This document shows positions 39,801-54,800 of a stretch of DNA of 64,000 nucleotides, piece by piece. The notes under the pieces are model-generated. The model had not been told where the DNA came from. It did no database searches and saw nothing but the letters and a program-made list of their open reading frames with translations. The stretch covers positions 30,726,964 to 30,790,963 of the forward strand of contig NC_071355.1 in assembly GCF_943734655.1 (NCBI RefSeq), written 5' to 3'. Position 1 is the stretch's first letter, and the number at the start of each line of letters is the position of its first letter. Source of the stretch: Sabethes cyaneus (lineage: Eukaryota > Arthropoda > Insecta > Diptera > Culicidae). The position numbers and the translations under genes are program-made.

Positions 39801-42800
39801 CAACAGAACAAGCAAAGAAATTTCTGAAGATTTATAATAGCAATAACATACCCATACCCAGTCGGCATACTCATTCATCAATACCCATTTTGTAGGATAT
39901 TTTGTATCATGGATATAGACCACTATGTTGCGGAACGTTTTGGGGATTACGGTGAAAATATATATAAAATCATAGTGGGCTATGTACCTTGGTGTGAATA
40001 AATCGCATATTTTGACAAAAGTTGGGTTTTTTAACATGAGAATACGTTGAATCGCTTCATACACTACACCGGCAGGTCGCAGGCAATACTCGCGGTCTGT
40101 GGCCGTCTCGCGCTGAATTATCTAATGTTACTATTGATAGTTTTTGGTGGTCTTGTTATTGCTTAATGTTTTATGAAAGAGTCTAAAATTTCTCGAGTTC
40201 GATTAGTTTTTGAGTTACGCAAAAATTTCAGTTTTATTTGTATGCGAGGCCTTATCCCCTTACCACATGGGTGAGAGGTCTCAAACCATTATTAAAAAAA
40301 ATCCTGCCTCCAAAACCCCCCACATGCCAAATTTGGTTCCACTTGCTTGATTACTTCTCGAGTTATGAGGAAATTTGTATTTCATTTGTATGGGAACCTC
40401 CTTCCAAAAAAGCTAAGAGGTCCTAATTCATCATAGAAAAAAATCATGCCTCCAAAAACACCCACATGCCAAATATGGTTCCATTTGATTAATTAATTCT
40501 CGAGTTAGGAGGAAATTTGTATTTCATTTGTATAGGAGCCCCTCCTCCTAAAGTAGGGAGAGGTTTCAATTCACCATAGAAAATATCCTTGTCTCCAAAA
40601 ACACCCACATGTCAAATTTGGTTCCATTTGCTTGATTAGTCCTCGAGTTATGAGGAAATTTGTATTTTATTTGTATGGAAGCCCCCCTCTTAAAAGGGAG
40701 AGGGGTCATTATTCCCCTCCTAAAGAGGGGAGGGGTCTCATTTCACCATAAAAAAAAAATTGCCTACAAAAACACCCACATGCTAAATTTGGTTCCATTT
40801 GCTTGATTAATTCTGGAGTTATGAGGAAATTTGTATTTCATTTGTATGGAAGCGCCCCCCTCCTAAAAAGGTAAGGGGTCTCAATGCATCATAGAAAAAA
40901 TTCATGCCTCCAAAAACACCCACATGCCAAATATGGTTCCATTTGATTAATTAGTTTTCGAGTTATGAGGAAATTTGTATTTCATTTGCATAGGAGCCCC
41001 CCTCCTCCTAAAGTGGGGAGGGGTCTCAATTCACCATAGAAAAAATTCTTGTCTCCAAAAACACCCACATGAAAATTTTTGTTCCATTTGCTTGATTAGT
41101 TCTCGAGTTATGCAGAAATTTGTGTTTCATTTATATGGGAGCCCCCCCTCTTAGTGGGAGGAGGGGTCTCTAGCCATCATAAGAACCTTCCCTGACCCCA
41201 AAGACACCTGTATGCAAATTTTCACGCCGATCGGTTCAGTAGTTTTCGATTCTATAAGGAACATTCAGGCAGACAGATAGAAATCCATTTTTATAGGCAT
41301 AGATTTGTATGGGAGCCCCCCTTTTAGTGGGGGGAGGGATCTCTAACCGTCATAAGAACCTTCCCTGGCAACAAAAACTAGAGATGGGCGAATGGCGCCG
41401 TTCAAATGAACCGGCTAACAAAAAAGAGCGCTCAAACGAACGGCTCTTGAAAAAGAACCACGGTTTCTCAAACGCACCCGAAGGCGATACGAAGTTTGGT
41501 TCGGGAATCGTAATCTACCGAACTGTCAACCTGCCGAACAACGAACTGTGAGCCATGAGCCGCTCATTTGAATCGGTTCGCAGCAGCAAATGAACGGTTC
41601 GGAGCCGCTCTCACAAAAGAGCTGTTTTGCCCACCTCTACCAAAAACCCCTACATGCAAATTTTCACTCCGATCGGTTCAGTAGTTTTCGATTCTAAAAG
41701 GATCATAGGGACAGGCAGACAGAAATTCATTTTTATAGGTATAGATTAAATCTCTTCAGTTTCGTCACAAATTTCTGTGTTGATTCATCAATATCGAAAA
41801 TTTCTTCTGTCATTTCAAAGGTCCGAAGCACGAAAATTTATGAGGGACAAAAGTGTCGGCGAGTCTATGTCACCATTCATCAGTTTCGCAATAAATATAG
41901 CCTGCTGCATTTTACGACGGCGCTCGAGCGTATCGATACCTGCAACGGTCTGGGTACGGCGGTAGGTTAACCGGATCACGCCAAGGAAGTTCACGTAGTG
42001 CGAGTCGGACAAATCTTTTCTGGATACGTTCAATCCTCAGATTCCAAGACAGCTGATGTGGAAACCAAATCAAATTGCAGTTTTCCAGCAGTGGACGAAC
42101 CAAAGAGCAATGAAAAGCTTTTAGGCAGTGCGGATCCTTAAAATAACGGGCAATTTTAGAGATAAAGCCAAGCTGACGTGTGGCTTTCGAGAACACGTGA
42201 GGCAAGAACAACACTGAGATCGCTTACAGAGTCGACTCTCGTCAGTCTCGACCCATCGACGTGGTAGTCAAACAATATTGGTTTTAAAATACGCTGAAAC
42301 GTTATGACTTCACAATTGGCAAAGCTGATCACGAGCCAATTCCTCTGACGCCAACCAGCGAAATCATTTAGCAAAGCTTGCAGAGTACGACAATCTTCCA
42401 AGTTCCGAACTTCTAAAAACAGTTTCAGATTATCAGCATATACCAATTTGCAGACAGCTGGTAGTAAGAGAGTGACGTCATTGAAGAACAGCATGAATAA
42501 TAAGGGTTTCATGATGCTTCCTTGCGGTACTCCTGAACTCAATCTAGGTATGAACTCAACCATTCAACGAACCGACAAGAAGCTCCAAGTCGCGAGATTT
42601 TTTTCTCAAACAGCTTAGAGCCAGCCGAAAGACTGGATATTATAAGAGAAAAAAGTATTTGGCATTATTCGGGGGCAGAGAAAATGTTTGAACAAAAAAG
42701 CGAAGCACTTGTTCGCTGTGAGAAGCAGATCGCTCTGTCTATTTATAATTATTAAGATGAGCAAAACAAGTTACTCAGTAACTAGCTAACTCTAAGCTTG

Positions 42801-45800
42801 AGCAGCATTTTTGCATTGGTCCATTGGATGCGGTTCTTTTTCCCTCTTAACCCAGGCGCTCTTATCCCGTATATAAGAATTTTTACAAGACCTTTAGCTC
42901 AGCGTATCGTTGACGGGCTGCTGTCTTAGCCGCTCTGGTTCGTGTCCGCTCAATGCATCCTTCAATGATCCATCCTGCAGGTTTCATCTGAAACTCTGCC
43001 GGTGTCTGCAACAATGACTCCAAACTAACCTGAATCTTATTTGCACTGATTTGAAGAGATGGCATCTTTGCTGTTTCCGTTATCCGCTGTTGACTTCAAC
43101 ATTCATCCCAGAGAACGTAAGAGAATCAAGTTGTTCGTCATTACTGATAAATTTTTGGCGAATCCTTTACAGGATGTCGATTTCCTGGAAAATTAGGGTT
43201 ACCCTGGAAATTTGTTTCAACCTGGAAAACTAAGGGAATGCCAGGGAATTTAATTTTAAGTGAGGGATTTTGAGCAATGAAAGAAAATATACCAGAAAAG
43301 CTATGGTTTATGGCCGCTTTAAAGCAGGAACGCTTTTCAACAACAAATTGCTTTCTCAACAACAAAAGCATTTTGGTTTCAATTGGAAGAGCTGACAGCC
43401 TGATTGATAATTATCAATATTTTAGTAGCACCTAGGCCTTGCTTTGTTTTACTAAAAAACTATCGCTGGAAGAATATCTTCTTTGCGGTCAATATGAACC
43501 AATCTTCTATGTTCCGGGAACAAGTATTCAGTTGGTCGTGGAAGTTGATATTTAGAAAAAGACCGCCACTTAAAAATTGCAAATTTTGCATCCAGATTTT
43601 TGTTCTGATGTCAATCACTAAGGAAAACCCTATGTTCAATCCAATTTCGGAGGACAGACCATTTCAGGATCACAATCCGAAATTTTTACGAAAATAATTG
43701 CAATACATTAATTTCTCACGTTTAATTTATCCCGTTCGAGCTCGAGGTGCGATAGTAGTCAAACAAACAAAAAAACAAACGTTAGTTATAGTCTAACTTC
43801 AAGAAGTTTTATTCTAAGGAACAAATATTGCGTCGTATTTTGATAACAAATCGAGCGAAAAAAAATGGAATTTGGATTAGAAAATTTTTTCAAATTATGT
43901 TCTAAACTAAAGACCAACTTGCTATGTCCATCCATGAACACGTGATCAAACAAATAAATCCCTCTGGAAATAAGCTATTTTTATGTTCTTTCGAAAAGGC
44001 CTTTTGCAATTTTCATTTAGATCAATTCATGAATTTCAATGAGTATTATTTTATGTATTTGAAATGTTTACCTTCCAATAAGTTTCAACGTCGCACATAA
44101 CAATTTCACGTGAAAAGATTAATTGAAATTGAAATTGAAAAATGAATTCAGTAAGAAATAATAATTGAAGAATAAAACCTAATTTAGAAAAGTAACCGCT
44201 TGAAAAAAAGAAATGGATGAGATATTTTACATCTGCGTTTTGTCGGATTACACCTGGAAAAACCTGGAATAGTCAGAAAACTCAATTTGTTTTTGAAGGA
44301 TAATCGACACCCTGCCTTAATGCTTTCGGCGAATCCCATTTGGGACCGCTACCCTAGAATGTAAATAGATTACAATTTTGGACTTTTTGATTTTTTATAC
44401 AAGACATTTTGTTTGACGTATGTGGAAGTGGACGAAGTATAACAAATCGAAAACCCGACGCGAAGTTACTGTAACAAACTGTTTTAACTTTTATTTTTGA
44501 ATGTTTATAATAGCGAGATACAAAAGTAGGGGATACACAAAACGCGTCTATTCGTGTTTGCAGTTTCTTCTGGAATTAATTTGAATTTTGAATGTGGAAA
44601 ATACAACGGAAATGCTGTCGCTTCACTGGCAGCATTTTTTACTTGTTGAACCTGTCTTTCTTGACGAAAACTGCTCTACTGACAAGGGGTACACCAATGC
44701 AAACCGCAAACATCCTCCCGGCCTTGAGGCGGATGCCTCAATTAGCAGGAAGAACTACCAATTTGTGAATCGGACGTTGGTAGATAGTCTGGCCCTTTTT
44801 CAGACTCACGCTTCGAACAATTCCGTTGCGATCGGGATGCGTTGCCACCACACGAGCAAGTTCCCAGTAGGCCGGTGGGGTGTTCTCGCTCTTCACTAAT
44901 ACCAGGTCACCATTATTCAGGTTATCCTCGACTATTTGCCACTTGATACGGGGTTGCAGAGTTGAGACGTATTCGTTCCTAAACCGTTGCCAAAACTGTT
45001 CAGTCACTTTATGCATCCGTTGGTACTTATTCAGACGGTTTTCAGGTACACAGCAGACGTTTGGCTTCGGTACTAAATTTAGCGGCTGACCGATGACGAA
45101 GTGTCCAGGTGTTAAAGCTTCACACGAATCAACCGAACTCGACAGTGTGCACAGAGGGCGCGAATTCAAACACGCTTCGATTTGAATTAAAACGGTAGAG
45201 AGGTCTTCGTAATTCAGCACATTTGTTCCCAAAACGACTCGCAAATGTTTCTTCATGCTTTTGACGGCACCTTCCCAAATCCCACCCATGTGGGGGGCAG
45301 ATGGTGTGATAAAGTTCCACTTGACGCCCAAACTGCTAAGGTGATGATCCACTTCGGTGTTGAATTTGGCTGATGCAAGAAGCTCCTTCAACTGCCGGTC
45401 AGCGCCGACAAAATTTGTTCCATTGTCGGACCACAACTGACTCGGTAAACCACGACGACCGCAGAAACGTTTGAGTGCTGATACAAAAGTGCTTGCTGAA
45501 AGATCCGTTACCGCTTCCAAATGTACTGCCTTTGTGCTAAGGCAAACAAAATCTGCTATATAGCCCTTCACAGTTTTCACCGATCGTAGTAAGCTGGTTT
45601 TTATTGTAATTGGTCCGGCATAGTCCACACCAACATTTTCAAACACGCGGCTGCTAGCTGTTCGAACTGCAGGTAAACTGCCCATCAACTGATTAGCTAC
45701 TTTAGCCTCCCAACGTGCACAGCGAACACAACTGTTAACTACGGTTCGTACCACTGATTGGCAACCAATCACCCAATAGTGTTGATTCAATGTCGCGATG

Positions 45801-48800
45801 AGCAAAGTGGGACCAGCATGCAGATTTTGCTGGTGTAACATCGATATGAGCAAGTGCGTGAAGCAATGTGATTTCGGAAGAATGACTGGATGTTTCATGT
45901 GGAACGAAAGATCGGAATTCTGCAGCCTTCCACCCACGCGCAGCGTTCCATCACCGTCTATGAACGGAAACAACGATTTAATCTGGCTACTTGAAGAAAG
46001 CGGTTGTCCATTTCGTAGACGTTCAATGTCTTGACCGAAGACCTCGTGCTGAGCAAAACGAGCCAAACGAAGAATGGCTTCCAATACTTCAGATGGGTTC
46101 AAATCTCCAGATACCGTTTCTGTTTTTCGAAGCTTCGCCAATAGATTGGTTTTAAATCTGTAAATCCATGACAGTACTCGTTTCAGAAATGCTAATGATC
46201 TATTTCGTTTCAGAAGAAATTCCTCAATTGTACCATCCGTGTCAGGTAGGGCAGTGCCTATAGCTACCGTAACCGCTACTCGTTGCTCTATTAACTCTTC
46301 CTCCGGAATGTCTACTGTTTCAACATATTGCTTCCAAGTCTCTTCATTATTATACTGGACAGAGGGACCCTTCCACCAAAGTGTGTGATCGACCAACACA
46401 TTCGGTAGTAAGCCACGCGATGCGCAATCAGCAGGATTATCGACAGACGAAATGTGATTCCATGAGCTACGAGGCAAAAAGTTTAATATCGTTGACGTAC
46501 GATTGGCAACATAAGTTTTCCATTTCCTTGGATGCGACGTCAGCCACCCAAGAACTATTGTAGAATCGGTCCACGCATAACAAGTGACGTCCAAGTAATT
46601 TAACGCATCGCTTATCTGCTTCATAAGATCAACTAGAAGAACTGCAGCATTTAACTCAAGTCGCGGAAGTGATACTTGCTGAATGGGAGCGACTTTAGTT
46701 TTGCTAGCAATCAAACGTACGTGAATATTGCCATCATCATCGATGGACCTACCATACACCACTGCTGCATAGGCCGCTTCTGACGCGTCGGCAAAACCAT
46801 GAAGCTGTACCGCTCCGTGATTATTCACGATCCATCTGGAAATACGTACATTTTCAATCATGTTTAAACTTGCCTTAATTTTGTTCCATTCGGTGCAGAC
46901 AACAGCTGGAAGCGGATCATCCCACTGCAAGTCCTGCAACCACAGTGACTGGTACAAGATTTTAATTTTCACGATGACCGGCGAAATCCATCCCAAAGGA
47001 TCAAATAGTCGAGCTGAGTCCGACAACAGCTGGCGCTTCGAGTTTGGCTTGTCGGTGTTGAACTTCAAACGAAACCCGAATGTGTCGGTAGTCGGGTACC
47101 AGTGTATTCCTAAAGCCTTCACTGAATCTGCTTCTGGATACAAATGCACAGGAACTGAATTCTGATTTACCTCTTTAGTCTCCTCCAATAGTCTCACATC
47201 ATTCGCAGACCATTTGCGAAGATTGAAACCTGCCGCCGACGTGATGTGAATTATGTCTCGCTTCAGTGTTAGTGCTTCCTCGATTGTTGCAGCACCAGAA
47301 AGTAGATCGTCGATATAAAAATTCTTTTGTATGCGATCCGCAGCAACAGGAAACTGCGATAGACAATCGCGTGCAGCTTGTCGTAGTGTTTCTACTGCCA
47401 AATACGGTGCGCAAGATGTCCCATATGTAACGGTGAGCAAACGATAATGTTCGATGGGATCATCCGCCTCTGCTCTCCACACTATACGTTGGTAGTCAAC
47501 ATCGTTTCTGTGTACCTTTATTTGTCGGTACATTTTTTCCGCATCAGCCATGAAAGCGAACTGGTAGCTTCGAAATCGGGTCAGCACTGTAAACAAATCC
47601 TCGATGACCTTAGGCCCGATTAAAAGCTTTTCGTTTAACGAAACTCCCGATGCTGATGGGCAGGAACCGTCAAAAACGACACGCAGTTTTGTAGTGGTGC
47701 TGTCGTTCCTCATTACAGCGTGATGCGGAAAATAAAACACCTCCTCCGGTGGCTTGTTAACTTCTGCTGGCGGAATTAACTCCATATGACCAAGATTCTG
47801 GTACTCGGCCATAAATTCACAGTACATTCGTTTGAAAGTTGGATCACGAGTGAACTTCCTTTCCATAGCCTTGAGCCGTTGAGATGCCGCTGATAGAGAT
47901 TCACCCAGTGCAGGTTTGTTGCTATCGAATGGTAGCCGAACTGTGAATCTACCAGTCTCGTCGCATAGGTGAGTCGTTTGAAAGAAATCGACTGCTTTCT
48001 GCTCGTCCAATGTTAATGGTTTTGGTTTATTAATCTCCTCGACCTCCCAGAATTTTCGAAGAGTTTTATCGATGTCTACGTCCATGCTAACACTGACGAT
48101 GCCCATGTTGCAACTGATTTTGGTTGCATCGAATACATGCCCAGTCACGATCCAACCGAAAGAAGAGTTAATCGCTACTGGTAGGCCGGCTTCACTCATC
48201 ACTTTGCCACTATCCATGATAGACCAAAACACATCGCTCCCGAGGATTAAATCAATTCGACCCGGTTTGTCGAAGGCAAGATCTGCTAGACGCAGTGATT
48301 CTACACAATTAAGCCGCTTGCGGTCCATCGACTGGCTTGGCACATTTCGTGCGAGCCTAGGCACAACGTATGCTTTCGTACTAATTACTGGCTGGTAGTT
48401 GAAACGAGAAGAAATGTATAAATTTACAGCACCCCGAGTGGTCTCTGATGAGCAATTCGTAATTCCTGTGACAATCAGATTGGCGTTACTTCGGTTCAGT
48501 CCGAGGCTCGTTACGCAATGATCCGAGATGAGGGACACTTCGGAACCGCTGTCCATTAACGCTCTGAATTCCTGGCAGTGACCGCCTTTTCCCTTGACGC
48601 GAACTAAAGCTGTTGGAAGTAGCCCGATAACAACAGAAGAACAGCTGTTCTTGACATTTGCTGAGCAGGACACAATGTCGACTACGTGTGCGTTCTGCTG
48701 TAGTGAATCGCTCTCTTGTCCCGATGATCTTCTTGATTGGCATAACAATGTATGGTGCCGCTGCCCACAGTTTGGCATTCGACACACTGATTTCGACGGG

Positions 48801-51800
48801 CACGACTTAGCGCAATGGTTTGGTCTCAAACAATTAAAACACAGTCTCGCTTGCTGCACTCGATCTCGCCTTTCCTTGACAGGCGCTTCCTTGAAAACAT
48901 CGCAAACATAAATTTGATGATCTTCTGAGCAAACCGGACACACCTGTTGCTGTACTACGTTGAATGTGTTGAATTCCCTTTTCATTGCTTGATATTTCCG
49001 ATTCTCAGTGGGAGGGTCCTTTTTCGAATAGTCTGCTTGCCTTCCGCCAAATGCTGCACAAGTCTCAAACGCTTCACACTTTCTCTTGAGGAACTTGAGC
49101 AATTCGTCGAATTTTGGATCGTCGTTATCCACAATATGCTGTGCCCATTGGGAACGTAAGCCATCGTCCATTTTCTTCAGTAGAATGTGAATCAGCCATG
49201 GATCTCTGGTTTCGCATGACGGCCCCAGTGCCTGCAACTGATGTGTCACTTCATCGGATGTCGACACCAGCTTGCGAAGGCTTGTAAGATTCACTACTTT
49301 TAGTGCTGGTTGCTCACAAAATTCTTGAACGAGAGCAGCAACCGCGAACTTCGGTTTATCGAAGTGCTCCGTCAGCGTATCCCATACCTGCTTGTAATTT
49401 GCATCGGTTATCGAAAAATTACTCACTAAGCTTCTTGCTTGTCCTTCCAGGTGAGACATCAGAAGTTGCAACTTAAGAGCGTTGGTCAGATTTTTCCTAT
49501 CTACACTGCTGACAAATAAATCCTTAAATGAAGCCCATTGTTTTCTGTCCCCGTTGAATACAGGCAAACTGTACGTAGGTAATTGCGTGTCGATTGGCTC
49601 AGCCGGCTGCTGTCGTGACTGTAAAACTGATTCGTTAGCCATAGATGAAGCTTCCGCTTGCCTGGAAAGGAGGGTCCGTTGCGTTTCGAGCAGGACACGA
49701 ACCGCCTCCTTCAGGTCGTCTTTCGATTCTGCGATCCCAGCGTCACTACCTCCATCAGTCAATTTTTCCGGTTGCTGTAACAGCTGCATCACAATTCCTT
49801 TCGTAGTGTAAAAGAGCCGCTCATAATCCAACCGAACATTAAGCGTCGACGATAGTTCGCCTACCGGAACTGCTTCTTCGATTTCCGTTTGAATCCTGTC
49901 AAAATATTCCTGCATTTCCGCTAGCTTTCGCAGGCGATCGTGCACTTCGAACGCCGCCGGTTCGGGTTCCACTAGAAGCTTCGCACTCACATGCCTCTTC
50001 AGCCTTTCAAAGGCTACGTTTCTCTTTCTAATCAGCAAATCCATTGTCACCGATTCACTGCTATCCGGAGCAGAAGGACCAAATATTTACGCGTATGTGG
50101 AAGTGGACGAAGCATAACAAATCGAAAACCCGACGCGAAGTTACTGTAACAAACTGTTTTAACTTTTATTTTTGAATGTTTATAATAGCGAGATACAAAA
50201 ATAGGGGATACACAAAACGCGTCTATTCGTGTTTGCAGTTTCTTCTGGAATTAATTTGAATTTTGAATGTGGAAAATACAACGGAAATGCTGTCGCTTCA
50301 CTGGCAGCATTTTTTACTTGTTGAACCCGACCCCCCGGCACGTCGCCATTTTTCTGTGACTGAATCTGAAACGTCAAAAATACTGGGCGGGAAATAACTC
50401 CATAGAAAATCAATGCGACGCCATTGTTGTTTGGGGTACAATGCTGAGGGGTCCAACTTAATGGGGGTACTGTCAAACTCTGTAGACCAAGATAGCGATG
50501 TCGTGGAGGTGGTTGAACCTGTCTTTCTTGACGAAAACTGCTCTACTGACAAGGGGTACACCAATGCAAACCGCAAACACATTTTCTAGACAAATCGTTG
50601 TACAACTGCTTATTGGGATCTTCATTTTATAGGCTTCAATTTGTTTTCGATGAAAAAAAAATCAAAACCTTGGTTAAACGTCTTTAAGACTTGACCCTTC
50701 TTTATCGACAGACTTCGCAACCAGTCATTAGAGTACATGACAATTACGGTGCTAGTGCAAAGAACCTACTGACTCTTCATTAATTCATTTATTCGTCAAG
50801 CATTTGTAGACTACATACAATAATATTTGCAGCACCACCTAACCGAGATTCGAACATACGACGACTGGTTTGGAAGACCAGCATCGTACCTCGAAATTGA
50901 CTGAGTGGCTAGTTAGTTAGTTGTTTTCGAGGAACATTTCGTGATTTTCTGAAACAAAATCTTATAAAAACCGACTTTTGACTGAGCTCGTTTGTTTCAA
51001 TTTGGCGCAAAGATATTCGTTATCTTAAAAAAAATTCAATAATCTTGATATTTGCGATGTGGGTTCACTAAATAAAATTTTGCATAAAAAATAGTTAGCT
51101 GCAGAAAAGTGACTTTAGTGACCATTTGTGAAAAAATGTGGCTTTTTAGTGACCAGCACTACAAAAGTGACCAAGTCACTAAAAAGTAACTCGCTATCAG
51201 CCCTGGCGTCTATGTACATTGGTGTGAATAAATCGCATATTTTGACAAAAGTTGAGATTTTTATGTATTCTCATGTTGAATCACTTCATACACTACACAT
51301 TAGAACACTTGATCTGGGTAAAATAATTGTATAGAATTTATTATAGAGTTTTTTAGACAATTGCGTTTCCTGTAAAATTAACTAAATGGTCAATAGACCA
51401 CTATAATTCGGAACGGCTCAATTCGATTCGCGAAATAACTGCATACTCGTAGCATGCCTTGATTCATGAAACTAAGCAAATCAACCACATCCAGTTTCTC
51501 AATACTAAATCTCGTGGTGTAGTGACGCGATTATCTGCCCGCAGGCATAGTGACCTGAAGAAAGTGACGGAGTTAACCCGGCGATTATCAAGGTAAGACA
51601 ACATTATAGATATCAAATATGCCAGGATTGGCCGAGCAGTTGATTGAGTGTGTGCAAAACGCACAATTTGTTATGTAATTCAGAATCCATAATTCCCTAT
51701 ATATTCTTTAAAATGACCAGGGGTGATTTGAAAATTGTATATACGTTTGTTTTCCGTCCCACATCTACCTGGGAAGTGCAAATGAAACATCGTTTCGTTT

Positions 51801-54800
51801 TGAATCTACTCGAACGTGGTTGGTTGAAATCCCATTGATATTTTTGAACTTTGTGTAAACATTCCAGCGGTTATCTATAACAGCCAATATTTTCCAGCCA
51901 ATATTTTTCACCACAAAATAGGCATATCTATTATGAATCCAATGGTAAGCGAACCATTAAAATACCTTCAGAACTAACTGAGTTATGAGCATTCAAAATA
52001 TTTCATATTTAAGTGTAAACATCTTCTTTGTTTTCACAGCATGCTCTAATAAAATAAGACGCAATCCTACGTCGAACAATTCAATAGTTTCATCCAGATC
52101 CGAGAAAAATATGGACGATTTTCATTTTTCTGACGGATTTTACCTAGAAATGCTCAATGTAAATCCCAATGGGAATTTGTCCCAGCTCTAAAGCTTAGTT
52201 TTCTTTTCTCTAAATAACCATGACGAGAACCATGGGTTCCGAGAAGCGAAACGAGGGGAGCTGAGGCGGCACTTCTTTGATCATAAGCTAACGTTTTGTT
52301 TGGCAAGAAAAGTGTCAAAAGCAAAGGAAGCAAAAATATAGGGAATTCCTAGGACAGTAAGCGAACAGTGAGAGATTCAGTTTCTACATTACCCATACTG
52401 CGGTGGAAAACTTCCGCCGCTTGGCCCTCCTCCGGTTTTCCCTTGGGATAGTTTTGCAGCAGCTTCGATGTGACCTCCCAATTGCGGAACGTTTCCTCCC
52501 AGGCCGGTTGAACGCCGTTGACGCAGTGTTCGATCTTCCTTAGCAGCGACATTATGTTTTTCTGCAATGCTATTCTGCCGTGCGTGTGTTCATAGAAGTT
52601 GTACCGCGACTCAACGCTTTGCGTTGTCAGTGTGCTGGACGCATGCGAAAGCTCCTGATAGAGGTGGTAATTCGGTAGGATAAAACCTACGGTAAGTTCA
52701 TCCGAACCGGATCGTATTTCCGCTTCTTCGCAAAGCAAGCCAAAGCAGGACAGTGAAACCATCACGGCATCCAGATCGACCGACCAGAGATACATGAAGA
52801 ATACCACTTCCAGCTTGATGTGAGCCTGTCGACAGATTGCGATCTGACTGCCGACGTTAGCGTAATCCTTATGCCGCTGGAGGAACGTGTTTCGACAGAT
52901 TAAAATTTCACGCAACCACTTCAGGACGTCCGTATAGTTTGCGATCTGATGCTGGATCAGTTTCTGCGAAATGGAGAACAGCACCTGCGAACTGACGTCC
53001 CAGAAGGTGTTAATCGGTGCTTCCGGGTTCCATACTTCGATTTTGTCCGGTGAATGCAAGGCTAATAGTGCTTCCATAGCTTCCTGGGCAACATCTGGCA
53101 TAGTAGGTTGATGCACTAGCGAAACCAAACCGTTAATCAATTCCAGGGTAGAGCTTTGCACTTCATGTCCGGCTTTTCCGAGACTATTTAACAGCAGCAT
53201 AGGATCGGCGTGAATCAATCGAACCATTAGCAACAGCAGTGCCTTATGGGCGGGGCCTTCGTCCGGTCGAGTTAACCGACTTTGAGCATCTTTCGATTTG
53301 AGTGTCAACGAAGTTATCATCCTCAGCGGAGTGTGGGCGATGTAACCTTGTGTTGCCTTATTCAGTGTGTCCGTAAACAGCGCTCTTAATTCACCAGATC
53401 GAGCGTAAACCAAATCAATCTGCGGCCACCACGGCAGCCTAGCCTGGGTCACAATCTTTAGCAATGAACTAACGATCACGAAGTGATACGCTGGCGGTGA
53501 GTTCAGGCTGAGGCAAACTTTCAACGCTTCATTATTATGCGGCTTAATCCGGAAGCAGGAAACCCAACAGTCAATCATAAGATCAATATCTTGAAAATTA
53601 AAACCTTGTCCCCGAGAAAATGGTTTCGCGGGATTAAAAAGCAGCGCCTTCAAATCGTTAATCACACTTTGTACCAGCTGAAAAGTGACGTTGCTGGAAT
53701 CGCTTATGTTAATGTACGTGGAAGCCTTGCACAGCTTAACGCACGCAATGGCTGCCGATTCGGTGGACTGCTTCGAGGAAGCATGAGCTCCCAATCCTTT
53801 CTTTATGCCTTCCATGAAATGCTTTTTCTTCAAATGCCTCGGCGAACACGGTGCCCCCGAGTCGGCATTCACGATCTCCTCCAGCACTTTGGGACTCAAC
53901 ACCAGGAGCATAATCTGCAGTGGCCACACGGCCGACCGAGCCTTCTTATTCTCCGCATACGAATCCAGAATATCAAAAAATGTTTCGCAACACTTAGAGA
54001 GCTCCTCGTTTGGATTGCGCTGCAGGTCCTCGAACTCCTTCGGATGGAATTCGATCCAATTCCAGAGAGCTTTCTCCAGTGAATTCAGCAGGATAAAATG
54101 TGCCGATTTTTTCAATGATTTAAACTTTTGGATGGTCTCCGTGAGTAGCTTCGTGAGGCGGTTAACGTCTAAATCGATGTGCTGAATTAGTTCGATGTCA
54201 CTGTAGTCCGGATTTTCCTCCGAGCAGGTGCTCAACTCTTGCAGCCGGGCAGAAATACGATTAAAAACGGCCCCAAAGTGGTTCTGGGATAGTGCATACA
54301 GCACCTTGGACGCGAGAGCTTTCAAGGAAGCCGCATTTTGATTGTTTTCGTTTTGAATATCTGCAATGGAACCAAATTAGTAGTGAAAATTCTATTGATC
54401 CAACTAATCTACCTATAAACTGGCAAATCTCACGCAGCAGTAACTTTACGTTCATCGCTTCTTCGAAGCGAGCTGTATCTTTCGACTGACCGGAAAGGCA
54501 CCGTTCCAGGGTTTCCAGGATGATGATCAGCGACTCGTAGCAGCACCGCTCCGGTTCGTGTCCCCGGCAGGCCGGGGGCTGAAACTGCAGAATAATACAC
54601 TAGAATCAAATGTTGAGGATCGCACTCTGTTTAATTACTACTTACAATTTCGTTAACCCGTTGCAGCATCTTCGTTAGACCGGAAATAACCAGCGAGAAC
54701 CGATAGCGTGAAATTTGGATCAAACAGTTCATCGTCTGATCGATGCTAAGCCGAGCTTGCGTTCCATGTGGACCCGTTCGGTACGGTAACTGCAAATAAA

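Noticed and set aside
40230..41300. A CRISPR-like array of spaced repeats
   Set aside because: Units are about 145 bp, contiguous and diverged, without short repeats and unique spacers. This is eukaryotic repeat DNA.
50840..50915. A tRNA gene on the minus strand
   Set aside because: Boxes A and B and an anticodon arm are visible, but the acceptor stem does not pair and a SINE body is attached, so it is a SINE head.
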